Below are positions 13,207 through 21,379 of a stretch of DNA of 27,276 nucleotides, piece by piece. The stretch is from a virus. Made by a program: the position numbers and the translations under genes. The stretch spans positions 1-27,276 of the IMG/VR virus record IMGVR_UViG_3300046167_000378. The stretch is one strand, 5' to 3'. Within the stretch, counting starts at the first letter, position 1. Each line of letters starts with the position of its first letter. A model generated the notes under the pieces. That model had not been told where the DNA came from, did not search any database, and saw only the letters and a list, made by a program, of their open reading frames with translations.

Positions 13207-13393
13207 CTACAAGTGTACGGCTACGGACAAGGTAGTAGAGAAGATGAGCCATAACGGTGAAGACCTCGGCTGCTCCTGTGGAAGTAAACTGAAGAAGATG
13301 ATTACCCCAATCTCGTTTAAGCTCGATAACTCATTTCCCGGTTATGCCGATAAGTGGGCTAGAGATCACGAGAGAGGGGCCAAGAGAGGATAA
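13190..13393 (+). CDS. Degenerate zinc-ribbon (FmdB-like) protein, 67 aa
   Basis: I chose ATG 13190 (MLKIYDYKC), which overlaps the previous gene by 17 bases, over an upstream ATG at 13157. The upstream choice would add 11 residues translated from the middle of the previous gene. The opening YDYKC, the central GCSCGSKLKKMI and the ISFKLDNSFPGYADKW ending match the layout of FmdB-type zinc-ribbon proteins encoded near phage head genes. The first CxxC is reduced to CTAT and the second pair is CxC, so a normal four-cysteine zinc site is not present. It is followed 0 bases later by a terminator. The role is unknown. Confidence 0.6.
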   Translation: MLKIYDYKCTATDKVVEKMSHNGEDLGCSCGSKLKKMITPISFKLDNSFPGYADKWARDHERGAKRG

Positions 13394-13417
13394 CAGGGCT
13401 AGCCCCCTGCCTTTTTA
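13394..13417 (+). terminator. Intrinsic terminator before the scaffold gene
   Basis: CAGGG (13394-13398) pairs with CCCTG (13405-13409) around a short loop and is followed by CCTTTTTATT. It begins right after the stop codon of the zinc-ribbon-like gene. The stem is short, so read-through is likely. Confidence 0.6.
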
Positions 13418-13425
13418 TTCCATAA

Positions 13426-13438
13426 TGGGTAGAACCCA
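13426..13438 (+). promoter_or_regulatory. Small hairpin next to the scaffold ribosome binding site
   Basis: TGGGT (13426-13430) and ACCCA (13434-13438) form a 5-bp stem with an AGA loop, directly followed by CGGAG, the ribosome binding site for the scaffold gene. It could stabilise a processed mRNA end. CATAAT (13421-13426) resembles a -10 box but has no matching -35. Confidence 0.3.
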
Positions 13439-13450
13439 CGGAGACTGTAA

Positions 13451-14269
13451 ATGGCTGCAACGATAGTAGACGAAGTTAATACTGAGGGAACTGAGGTAAC
13501 AGAAGGTATTCCAACCACCTACGATGATTTGGTATCAGAGGAGACACCTGAAGAGGTAGCTCCTGAACCAGAAGTCGAGGAAGAGGAAGATGATCTGCCT
13601 GAGAAGTACCAAGGTAAGACTAGAGCTGAAATTGCTCGCATGCACACTGAGGCCGAGAAAGCTATAGGACGACAGTCCAGCGAAGTTGGCGAACTCAGAG
13701 CTGCATTTGATGAGTTCGTTACCTCATCTATAAAAGAAAAGAACGCGGTAGTTGAAGAGCCTGAAGATGAGACTGACTTCTTCATTGATCCTAAAGCTGC
13801 TGTACAACGCGCAATCGACAACCATCCGAAGCTACGTCAAGCTGAGGCGGTTACGGCTGAAATGCAGAAAAGGGAAAGCCTTGCTACACTGAAGGCACAA
13901 TTCCCAGACATGCAGAAGACCTTGCAAGACCCTCTCTTTGTTGAATGGGTTAAGGCTTCACCAGTTCGTAGGCGACTATGGGACTCTGCCGATAAGAACT
14001 ATGATGCGGAAAGCGCCGCCGAGTTGTTTAACAACTGGGGTGAACGTGCTGAAGTAGTATCTAGGGCTAAGGAAGTAGAGAAGCAACATCAGGCCAATGA
14101 GGTGCGTAAAGCATCCACTGGAACTGCCCGTGGTAACCCTGACGCAAAGCGTGTAAAGAAAACATACCGTCGTGCAGATATACGCAGACTTATGAATAGT
14201 GACCCAGCCCGTTATGAAGCTATGGAGGCAGAAATACTTCTAGCCTATAGTGAGGGAAGGGTCAAATAA
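13451..14269 (+). CDS. Capsid scaffolding protein
   Basis: The 272-aa product lies immediately before the major capsid gene. It has the usual composition of scaffolds: a very acidic disordered N-terminus (residues 1-48 with PEVEEEEDDLPEKYQGKT), a helical middle (ARMHTEAEKAIGRQSSEVGE) and a basic C-terminus (KRVKKTYRRADIRRLM) that would bind the coat protein. Scaffolds guide prohead assembly and then leave or are degraded. Family members in many podophages share the LPEKY.GK...I..MH.EAEK motif. CGGAG precedes the ATG, and the gene opens a block bounded by terminators. Confidence 0.85.
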   Translation: MAATIVDEVNTEGTEVTEGIPTTYDDLVSEETPEEVAPEPEVEEEEDDLPEKYQGKTRAEIARMHTEAEKAIGRQSSEVGELRAAFDEFVTSSIKEKNAVVEEPEDETDFFIDPKAAVQRAIDNHPKLRQAEAVTAEMQKRESLATLKAQFPDMQKTLQDPLFVEWVKASPVRRRLWDSADKNYDAESAAELFNNWGERAEVVSRAKEVEKQHQANEVRKASTGTARGNPDAKRVKKTYRRADIRRLMNSDPARYEAMEAEILLAYSEGRVK

Positions 14270-14290
14270 TCCCTATTAAGGAATAGAAAA

Positions 14291-15193
14291 ATGGCAGCAT
14301 TTAACAACGTACCATCGGTAACTAACACTACAGCAGCGGTATTTATCCCTGAGCTGTGGTCTGATGAAGTTATCGCAGCATACGAGAAGTCACTTGTAAT
14401 GGCTCCTCTCGTCCGTAACCTCAGCATGGAAGGAAAGAAGGGTGATACCATCCACATTCCTAAGCCTGTTCGTGGTTCAGCGTCAGAGAAAGTATCTGAA
14501 GCGCAAGTCACTCTGCAAGCTAACACTCACAATGAGTTGATAGTTTACATTGACAAGCACTTTGAGTACTCAAACCACATTGAAGATATTACTGTTACTC
14601 AGGCGCTTGCGTCTTTGCGTCAGTTCTATACTGGTGATGCTGGTTACGCTCTGGCTCTTCAGAAGGATCAAGACCTGTTTGAGCTTGGTAAGTGGATTGG
14701 TGACGGTACTGGTGCGAATAACGCAACTAGCAACTCCTTCACTGACACTGCTGGTACTCTGGCTCCTTACGTCACTGGTGTTGGCGGCGACTTCACTGAT
14801 GCAGGTTTCCGTAACCTGATTCAGAAGATGGACGATGCTGACGTACCTATGGACGGACGTAAGTTCGTAATCGCCCCTGCGGTTCGTAATGAAATCATGG
14901 GTATTGACCGTTACGTGTCTAGTGACTTCGTAAACGGACGTGGTGTTGTGAACGGTAAGATCGGTGAGCTTTACGGCATCGACATCTACGTTTCAACTAA
15001 CGTACCTACCGAGTCAGGCGCTCGTGGTAACTTCTTGTTCCACTCTGATACCTACCTCTGTGTAAACCAGAAAGGTGTTCGCTCTCAGACTCAGTACCAG
15101 CAGGAGTACTTGGCAACTCTGTACACTGCTGACACTCTGTACGGTACTTCAATCTACCGTCCTGAAAGCGGTTTCACTCTTTGGACTGAGTAA
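14291..15193 (+). CDS. Major capsid protein
   Basis: The 300-aa product has the features of an HK97-fold coat protein: an N-terminal FIPELWSDEVIAAYEKSLVM segment, then GDTIHIPKPVRG for the E-loop start. An internal ITVTQALASLRQF helix follows, with P-domain-like sequence and a late RSQTQYQQEYLATLYTADTL strand-helix. AAGGAA lies upstream of ATG 14291. Codons are strongly biased toward GGT, CGT and AAC compared with neighbours, as expected of a highly expressed gene. It follows the scaffold and precedes a strong terminator. No programmed frameshift extension was seen. Confidence 0.88.
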   Translation: MAAFNNVPSVTNTTAAVFIPELWSDEVIAAYEKSLVMAPLVRNLSMEGKKGDTIHIPKPVRGSASEKVSEAQVTLQANTHNELIVYIDKHFEYSNHIEDITVTQALASLRQFYTGDAGYALALQKDQDLFELGKWIGDGTGANNATSNSFTDTAGTLAPYVTGVGGDFTDAGFRNLIQKMDDADVPMDGRKFVIAPAVRNEIMGIDRYVSSDFVNGRGVVNGKIGELYGIDIYVSTNVPTESGARGNFLFHSDTYLCVNQKGVRSQTQYQQEYLATLYTADTLYGTSIYRPESGFTLWTE

Positions 15194-15207
15194 GTCCTAA
15201 CTAAGCT

Positions 15208-15229
15208 GAGCAGCCCTTCGGGGCTGTTC
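15208..15229 (+). terminator. Terminator with UUCG tetraloop after the capsid gene
   Basis: GAGCAGCCC (15208-15216) pairs with GGGCTGTTC (15221-15229) in a nine-pair stem with one G-T pair, closed by a CTTCGG tetraloop. The tail ACTTTATCC is only moderately T-rich. Stop codon to hairpin is 14 bases. It would limit read-through from the abundant capsid message or protect its 3' end. Confidence 0.75.
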
Positions 15230-15304
15230 ACTTTATCCTAGTGTGCATTGTGTATGTACAGCAGTATAAGGTGAACACACAAACAACCAATACAGGGAAA
15301 TAGA

Positions 15305-16621
15305 ATGTCAATAACCTACAACATAACCACGAACTTTGGAGCTAAAGACAGTCTGCCTTCTAATGACCCTAACAAGGTTATCCGAGGAAGCGACCATACA
15401 GTTGAGTTCCAAGCCATCCAGACTGCATTTCAGCAAGCTGTCTCGTCAGCTAATCCTACATTCACAGGCGTTGCAACTTCACCTAGCTTTGTTGGTGCTT
15501 TGACAGGTGACGTAGTTGGTAACGTAACAGGAGATATTTCTGGTAATGCCAGCACTTCTGATCAGTGGTCTACCGCCCGTACAATTACCTTCACAGGTGA
15601 TGCTACAGGTACAGTAGACATTGACGGGTCAGGTAATGTGTCCTGCGCTTTGACATCACAAGGTTCTACTTACACCCACCCTAGCTATGCAACAGCTAAC
15701 ATTAACACCTCTGGTGCTGAAGTAATTGACGTAATCAACACAACAGATGAAGGCCATATCAGCAGCATGTCCAAAAGGACTATGACTCTGGCTGACCTCG
15801 GTTACACTGGTGACCCAGCAGGTAATAACTACGTACACCCTACACACCCCGGTGACGACATAAACCTAGACACAGGCGCTCTAACAGGCGCTACTGTGAT
15901 CTCTGATCTGGACTTCAACGTAACTACGGATACCTTGGGTCACGTAACAGACGCTAACGCTACAGTTGCTACCCGTAGCCTTACACTTGCTAACCTTGGC
16001 TACACCGGGGCGACCAATGCCAATAACTATGTTCACCCTACTTCTTCAGGTAACAAGCACGTACCTTCTGGTGGATCAGCAGACCAGTACCTTAAGTACT
16101 CAGCTAGTGGTACAGCGGTATGGGCAGACCTTCCCGCAGGTAGTTCTTATACTCACCCAACCTACAGCGCCGCTAACGTCAACACGTCAGGTGCTACCGT
16201 AGTAGACCAGATTCAAACCAACGATACTGGTCATGTTACGTTTATGAACACACGCACACTGACCGCAGGTAACCTCGGGGCCTTGAAGGACACCACAGAT
16301 ACCTTCACTGGTACACTCTCTGTTACAGGGTCGGTAGTAGCCACAGGTAACATCACTGCCTACTCGGATGCTAGATTGAAGACTGACGTAGGGGCCTGTA
16401 TGGGGCTGTCTGCGGTAGAAGCCATGAACGGCTACAACTACACTATGAACGAAGAGATATGCGCTGGAGTGATCGCACAGGAGCTAGAAGAGGTAGCCCC
16501 AGAGCTTGTGATCGACAACGTAGACGGATTCAAATCTGTAAACTACATGGGCCTTACTGCGTACTTGATTGAGGCTGTGAAGGACTTATCAGCTAAGGTG
16601 AAAGAACTGGAGGCTAAGTAA
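15305..16621 (+). CDS. Tail fibre with YxHPT repeats and S74 chaperone (copy 2)
   Basis: The 438-aa product opens with SITYNITTNFGAKDSLPSND, a fibre anchor type, then Thr/Gly/Asp-rich short repeats (GDVVGNVTGDISGNAS). Four imperfect repeats headed by Y(T/V)HP(T/S) lie at about residues 121-330, some with GH(I/V) and RT(L/M)TL near their ends, a layout seen in trimeric fibre shafts. The C-terminus is a Peptidase_S74 chaperone: YSDARLK with S354-D355, AGVIAQELEEVAPELV and MGLTAYLIEAVKDL. It differs from the first S74 fibre (10134-11195) in lacking collagen triplets. The stop overlaps the next start (TAATG). Confidence 0.82.
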   Translation: MSITYNITTNFGAKDSLPSNDPNKVIRGSDHTVEFQAIQTAFQQAVSSANPTFTGVATSPSFVGALTGDVVGNVTGDISGNASTSDQWSTARTITFTGDATGTVDIDGSGNVSCALTSQGSTYTHPSYATANINTSGAEVIDVINTTDEGHISSMSKRTMTLADLGYTGDPAGNNYVHPTHPGDDINLDTGALTGATVISDLDFNVTTDTLGHVTDANATVATRSLTLANLGYTGATNANNYVHPTSSGNKHVPSGGSADQYLKYSASGTAVWADLPAGSSYTHPTYSAANVNTSGATVVDQIQTNDTGHVTFMNTRTLTAGNLGALKDTTDTFTGTLSVTGSVVATGNITAYSDARLKTDVGACMGLSAVEAMNGYNYTMNEEICAGVIAQELEEVAPELVIDNVDGFKSVNYMGLTAYLIEAVKDLSAKVKELEAK

Positions 16622-17064
16622 TGACAATACAATCTAGTGGCATCATTACGATGGAAGACCTTCAGGACGAGTACGGGGGTGGCAACCCTGTCGGTCTAGT
16701 GGAGTATTATAGAAACGGGTCATACGTGCCTAGCACGGTCTATACAAATTATAACTTCGCTTACGATGTCTACAGTTCTTCGAATCAGACTTATTGGTAT
16801 ACAGATTCGACCACGGAAACATCAGGTATTTATGTTGGCGGTACTCTAATAAGGAGTGGTGCTAGCTACTATAGCACGACTTATACAAGGAACATGGGAG
16901 GTGGTACTAGGACGTATAATAAGTCATCATTTAAGGGATCGTATTTCCAGTTCAATTACTATGCCTATAACAGGTATGACACTATAGCAGAGAGTGTAAA
17001 TCAGAACGTACCTACTTCGGGTGCTATTAGCTTATCAGACTTCTACGGCGGGAGAAAGACATAA
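16621..17064 (+). CDS. Short virion protein of the SG-x-IT / FYG type (copy 2)
   Basis: This 147-aa product starts at a TAATG overlap behind GGAGG. The N-terminus (IQSSGIITMEDLQDEYGGGN) and the C-terminus (VPTSGAISLSDFYGG) both carry the motif seen at the start of the 11179-11790 protein. The middle is remarkably rich in Tyr, Ser and Thr (YSSSNQTYWYTDSTTE) and is likely a beta domain. Like copy 1 it directly follows an S74 fibre gene, so the two fibre-partner pairs look like one duplicated cassette. It overlaps the next gene by one base. Confidence 0.65.
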   Translation: MTIQSSGIITMEDLQDEYGGGNPVGLVEYYRNGSYVPSTVYTNYNFAYDVYSSSNQTYWYTDSTTETSGIYVGGTLIRSGASYYSTTYTRNMGGGTRTYNKSSFKGSYFQFNYYAYNRYDTIAESVNQNVPTSGAISLSDFYGGRKT

Positions 17065-18464
17065 TGGCAATGTTTGACGGGTTTTCAGATGAGGACTTCA
17101 AGAAAGCAATCGAAGCCAACCCTGAAGCATGGGGTAAGCCCCTAACAAGTGGCCTTAACAACGGTTCTCCAGCAGGTAATCCGGGCTTTAGTAGTGTAGG
17201 CGGCAGCGGTGGAGGTCTTGTATGGACTGGTGATCAACCTTTCACTCAGGCAGATAAGGATCAGTTCGCTAACTGGTCTAACGCCCAGACTGGCGGGGAT
17301 ATGACAGGAGAATTTGAAACACAGACGCTCCAAGATCATTACAAAAGAGAGATGGAACGCTACGGGCCGGGGATGAAATACTCCGATTCCTTTATGAAGG
17401 TTGTTGACGGCACTGACAGCTATTTAGGTCAGAGCTATCAGGCTGCTAGAGGATTAGATAACGCTGTAGATTTGGATTTCGGGGTAGGCATGAGCACGAA
17501 GAAGGCTCAGGAACAACAGATTCTACAGAACGCAAAGGCAGAGGCAAACGCAACCGTACCCGTAGGGGAAAGCAATCTAAACCCAACAGCTAATCAAGGC
17601 ATGCTTACGCAGCCAGTTACGGAGCTTAACCAAAACTTCCTCGCTGACTACTATAACACTGGTGCTGGGCAGGGTATGTTTAAGGGCGATGCAGCGGCAA
17701 ACCTAGCAGCTAACACTACAGTCAGTTCAGGTGTCTCCAATGTAACTGGTGGTGACGTATCAAATGAAAACTGGGATAGTGCTATGTCTGAACTTCAGAC
17801 TTTAGAGCAGGAAGCCCTAGACCAGATTAACTACAACAGGGATAACCAAGACCACGGATACCGTAGCGATGCTATGGCAGATGGGCAGTATAACCAAAAG
17901 GCTTTGGCGATTCTAGAGAAGTATGGAATCCCTGTACGGCAAGACGGTGCTTACCTAGACCTTGGCCCTACACTAGGTGCTGTAACAGACCGTGTGGTTA
18001 GTGGGGGTGGTCAAGGACTTGGGACGTACTCTAGAGGTACAGGCGCTTCAGCTACTGACGCTCTGCTTGGAAACCCTCTCTTTACGGCGATGGTTAGTGC
18101 GGTAACTGCTGGAGTCGGAGGCCCAGTACTGGCTGGGCTAGCAGGTGCCGCTCTGGACGGTGGTGTGGGTGAGGGAGGTATGACTAGCGGTAACCTGATA
18201 AAACTTGCTTACGATATGGCTAAACATGAAGACCCAAAAGACATCAGAGACGGTAACAGGGAGCCTGAGGGAGAACTAACGGCTCCGGGGTACGAAGATC
18301 AAATTGGCCCTTGGATAGGCAACACAGCAGTTAAGTCAAGAGATGGCTGGCACTGGGAGAAGGACGGGAAAGGTAGCTGGAAAGCTGTCAAGGATGAGGT
18401 TGATGTAGTAGAAGAAGACGGTGGTGGTGGCTGGTTCAACATCTACCAACCCTACACCAGATAG
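17064..18464 (+). CDS. Virion protein of unknown function, 466 aa
   Basis: The frame starts at a TAATG overlap. The first 130 residues are polar (MAMFDGFSDEDFKKAIEANP) and the middle has Asn/Gly-rich stretches. Residues about 330-375 form a Gly/Ala hydrophobic patch (LFTAMVSAVTAGVGGPVLAG) that could cross or insert into a membrane. The C-terminus is charged (WHWEKDGKGSWKAVKDEVDV) and then stops after a Gly-Gly-Gly-Gly-Trp segment. The location between fibre and adaptor genes suggests a tail or ejected protein. Its end overlaps the next ORF by 44 bases in the +1 frame, without a good start for that ORF, so the true product may be longer. The family is not recognised. Confidence 0.65.
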   Translation: MAMFDGFSDEDFKKAIEANPEAWGKPLTSGLNNGSPAGNPGFSSVGGSGGGLVWTGDQPFTQADKDQFANWSNAQTGGDMTGEFETQTLQDHYKREMERYGPGMKYSDSFMKVVDGTDSYLGQSYQAARGLDNAVDLDFGVGMSTKKAQEQQILQNAKAEANATVPVGESNLNPTANQGMLTQPVTELNQNFLADYYNTGAGQGMFKGDAAANLAANTTVSSGVSNVTGGDVSNENWDSAMSELQTLEQEALDQINYNRDNQDHGYRSDAMADGQYNQKALAILEKYGIPVRQDGAYLDLGPTLGAVTDRVVSGGGQGLGTYSRGTGASATDALLGNPLFTAMVSAVTAGVGGPVLAGLAGAALDGGVGEGGMTSGNLIKLAYDMAKHEDPKDIRDGNREPEGELTAPGYEDQIGPWIGNTAVKSRDGWHWEKDGKGSWKAVKDEVDVVEEDGGGGWFNIYQPYTR

Positions 18465-19062
18465 TCCAGCCCCTAACCCAGCAGGTAGTTCAGGTGGTGA
18501 AGACCTTGATGAAGACTTCGTCTGGAGTGACGTAGAGCAGGATGAGGATGCTATCTTCGGTGATGACTTTGAAGCACCCCCTGAGATAGGCGAGGACACA
18601 GATACGGAGCTAGGCCCTGACGACCCTGCGTGGTGGAAGGATATACTAGCGGGTATTGTTATTCCTAACGATGACCCATTTGAAGACACAACTGACGACA
18701 GCTCAGAGGGTTTAGAAGGTGATGAGGATGTCGTTGAAAGCGAAGTTACTGGAGATAACCCTGATGGGACTACTAGCCCTGACGGGACTACTACTGATGT
18801 TCCCACTGATAATCCTGACAATACTGGGACGATTCCTAACACGGGAACAGGAACGACTGGCCCCGGAAACGGCCCCGGTAATGGCCCCGGCGAAGGTGGT
18901 GGTGAAGTAGGCGGTGAGCTAGGCCAGTCCTTTGCATCTGGCGGGGGTGGTACTGAAGCTGAGTGGACTGAACTGTTCCCTTACACCAAGATCACAGCCT
19001 TGCAGAAGAAGAAGCTACTGCCAATGGTTAGGTACATTAAACAAGCAAGAGGAATGGTATGA
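18421..19062 (+). CDS. Acidic virion ORF, 213 aa, possibly a frameshift extension of the previous gene
   Basis: The only possible starts are three consecutive GTG codons (18421-18429), with no convincing Shine-Dalgarno (only GAAGAAGAC). No ATG occurs before the last few residues. An in-frame TAG at 18409-18411 closes the frame upstream. The product is extremely acidic over residues ~25-105 (GGEDLDEDFVWSDVEQDEDA). A Gly/Pro/Asn-rich linker follows, and then a basic C-terminus (LFPYTKITALQKKKLLPMV). It ends in an ATGA overlap with the adaptor gene. It is either an independent gene started at GTG by coupling, or the +1-frame continuation of the 17064 gene. Confidence 0.55.
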   Translation: MVVAGSTSTNPTPDSPAPNPAGSSGGEDLDEDFVWSDVEQDEDAIFGDDFEAPPEIGEDTDTELGPDDPAWWKDILAGIVIPNDDPFEDTTDDSSEGLEGDEDVVESEVTGDNPDGTTSPDGTTTDVPTDNPDNTGTIPNTGTGTTGPGNGPGNGPGEGGGEVGGELGQSFASGGGGTEAEWTELFPYTKITALQKKKLLPMVRYIKQARGMV

Positions 19063-19709
19063 CATACCTAGAAGTAATAAACGAAGTGCTGACCCGCCTA
19101 CGTCAAGACCCTATCGTGGGTATCATTGGCGAGGAAGACGAGTCTGCCAAGATGGTAATCAAGCTAGTGAATGATGCCAAGACCAAGGTGGAGAATGCCC
19201 ATAACTGGAGTGTTCTCCGTAAGGAATGGGAAATCACTACTGTCGATAGCCAGAAGAGGTATGACCTTCCTGACTCGCATAACTACATCAAGGTGGAGTC
19301 AATGTCTAACGAAGACGCAGGATACTGGCTTGACCAGACCAGCACTAAACAGATGAAGCAGAAGCACTGGGGAGCGCAATCCACTGGTTCAGTTCAGTTC
19401 TTCACTGTATCCGGTGCTGCCTCTAACGGTAACGCTACTGTCGATGTATGGCCTCTCCCTGAGGCAGGTGTCAGCTTGTCCGTTGAGGGGTTCCAGAATC
19501 AAGATACTCTTACAACCGATGACGATATCTTGCTAGTCCCTGCCCTGCCTGTTATCTACGAAGCCTTAGCTATGGCAGCTAGAGAACGTGGTGAAGTAGG
19601 CGGTCAGACTTCTCTTGAGATATTTGGAGTAGCCAAGCAATACCTGATGGACGCAGTAGCCTTAGATGGTGCGCTGTCTCCTCTGGACAACATCTGGTAC
19701 TCAGTCTAA
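19059..19709 (+). CDS. Head-tail adaptor / tail tubular protein A-like
   Basis: The 216-aa product begins TYLEVINEVLTRLRQDPIVG, has the helical NDAKTKVENAHNWSVLRKEW block and continues with TTVDSQKRYDLPDSHNYIKV. This is the pattern of podophage adaptors related to T7 gp11 and P22 gp4, which form a twelve-fold ring under the portal. The C-terminal helix PALPVIYEALAMAARERGEV is also typical, and the length (about 200) fits. It precedes the nozzle protein, in the order expected of this family. The start overlaps the previous stop (ATGA). Confidence 0.8.
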   Translation: MTYLEVINEVLTRLRQDPIVGIIGEEDESAKMVIKLVNDAKTKVENAHNWSVLRKEWEITTVDSQKRYDLPDSHNYIKVESMSNEDAGYWLDQTSTKQMKQKHWGAQSTGSVQFFTVSGAASNGNATVDVWPLPEAGVSLSVEGFQNQDTLTTDDDILLVPALPVIYEALAMAARERGEVGGQTSLEIFGVAKQYLMDAVALDGALSPLDNIWYSV

Positions 19710-21379
19710 TGGCACAGGCTCAAGCAAACATAAACTTTCCTGCTGTTGGTTCCAATGGTATCAACACAGAAGACTCTCCAATCTCGCAAGATCATTCTTT
19801 TGTAGCGGTAGCTGACAATGCCGTTATTGATAAGTTTGGACGAATTGGTGCGCGTAAGGCATTTGCTGAAGACACAATCACCTTCCCCTCTGAACCCTCT
19901 ATCCCCGGTGCAGTGACGTATAGTCTTTGTATTGATTGTGTTGAAGGTGGAATTATTGGTGGTGTGACTAAAGTTTTAGCTACAGGACACTACACAGGTT
20001 ATGACGCTAACGGAGGGATTGTAGGTTATAACTATAATATCTTTGAGCGATCAGGTTCTGTGTTATCTATAGCAGGAGGTACGCCGACTATAACTGATTA
20101 TACTACCCTACCTTCCGCTCAGATTGTAGCTACAGATGATAGATTCTATATCTTCTCTGAAGGCAACGAGGTTCTAGTATGGAACGGCTCAGTAGTCACC
20201 AACATATCTGATGACCCTAACTACATCGGTATCGACAACGGTGCAGGTAGCGAGGAACCTACGTTCACTAGAGGTATGGCCGCGTATGGACGTATATGGG
20301 CCACAGGGCATGAAGGCGACAGTAACACCGTGTACTACTCAGACCTCCTCGTAGGGGCTTCTTGGTACACTACAGGCGGCACAGACCCTCTCTCTACTGC
20401 TGGTAAGATCAACGTACTGGAGAACTGGCCTAACGGTAGAGATGAGATAGTAGGGCTAGCAGCTCACAACAACATGCTGATCGTATTTGGGCGTGAAGCT
20501 ATACTGGTGTACAACGCTGGATATGGCGATCCTGCTGACCCTGCTAGTGGCTTTACGCTACAGGATACTATCTCCAACGTAGGCTGTGTATCTAGGGATG
20601 CTATCGTAAACATCGGTACTGATATCCTTTTCGTAGATGACTCAGGTGTTCGATCACTGGCTCGTACCATTCAGGAACGCTCCTCTCCTATGGGTAACCT
20701 CACCATTAAGGTTCGTGGAGACATAACTAGCCTTATAGCTCAAGTAGACGGCTCTACAGTTAAGATGGTATATGACGGTTCTAATAACTTCGCTCTGGTA
20801 CTCTTCGAGACTGAGCAGTTAGTGTATTGCCTAGACCTTAAGCTGTATAACTCAGGTGGAGTGGCCCGTGTTACTCGTTGGACAGACTGCAACTTCAGAA
20901 GCATGGAGTTTGTCGAGGAGGGGAACTCGCCAGCCTTACTGCTTGGAGGTTCGGATAATACAGGAGTGTTAAGATACGATGGATACACGCAGCACGATAA
21001 CGAACCTTACCTTTTCAAGTACTACAGTAACCCAATGGACTTCGGGGAGCCAGCTAAGACTAAGATTGTCAAGCAGGTAGACTATACAATTATCAGTGGT
21101 CAGTTCGATGCAGCAGGTCTAGCAAAGTACGGGTACGATAATATCGGTGAGTACAAGACTAAGCGACTAGCTCTCCTAGCTTACCCAGCTTCGTACTACA
21201 ACATACAAACATGGGGTACAGGCGGTTACGGTACTTCAGACGAACGGATAAAAAGATACAGAGTCAACACAGGTGGCTCAGGTGAATCACTGGTCATAGG
21301 CTTAGAAACCGAGGTGAAAGGCAACACTGTTTCACTTCAGGAAGTCAACGTACAGACACTCATAGGAAGGATCAATTAA
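19709..21379 (+). CDS. Tail nozzle / DNA-stabilisation protein (P22 gp10-like)
   Basis: The 556-aa product starts AQAQANINFPAVGSNGINTE and contains NAVIDKFGRIGARKAF, a signature of the P22 gp10-like packaged-DNA stabilisation and T7 gp12-like nozzle proteins. Most of the chain is beta-strand with repeated VYYSDLL, ILVYNAGYGDP and VRSLAR elements, as expected of a beta-propeller-based hexameric ring that closes the tail. It directly follows the adaptor gene with a TAATG overlap. Identity is good; the exact subfamily is inferred. Confidence 0.78.
   Translation: MAQAQANINFPAVGSNGINTEDSPISQDHSFVAVADNAVIDKFGRIGARKAFAEDTITFPSEPSIPGAVTYSLCIDCVEGGIIGGVTKVLATGHYTGYDANGGIVGYNYNIFERSGSVLSIAGGTPTITDYTTLPSAQIVATDDRFYIFSEGNEVLVWNGSVVTNISDDPNYIGIDNGAGSEEPTFTRGMAAYGRIWATGHEGDSNTVYYSDLLVGASWYTTGGTDPLSTAGKINVLENWPNGRDEIVGLAAHNNMLIVFGREAILVYNAGYGDPADPASGFTLQDTISNVGCVSRDAIVNIGTDILFVDDSGVRSLARTIQERSSPMGNLTIKVRGDITSLIAQVDGSTVKMVYDGSNNFALVLFETEQLVYCLDLKLYNSGGVARVTRWTDCNFRSMEFVEEGNSPALLLGGSDNTGVLRYDGYTQHDNEPYLFKYYSNPMDFGEPAKTKIVKQVDYTIISGQFDAAGLAKYGYDNIGEYKTKRLALLAYPASYYNIQTWGTGGYGTSDERIKRYRVNTGGSGESLVIGLETEVKGNTVSLQEVNVQTLIGRIN

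Noticed and set aside
13519-13821. 100-aa minus-strand ORF
   Set aside because: Antisense shadow of the acidic scaffold N-terminus.
15248-15270. Promoter between the capsid gene and the second fibre (TTGTGT and TATAAG)
   Set aside because: The hexamers are only 11 bases apart, which is incompatible with a sigma70 promoter.
18336-18842. 168-aa minus-strand ORF rich in Ser and Val
   Set aside because: Complement of the Asp/Glu-rich acidic ORF; such antisense frames stay open because of codon composition and have no binding site.
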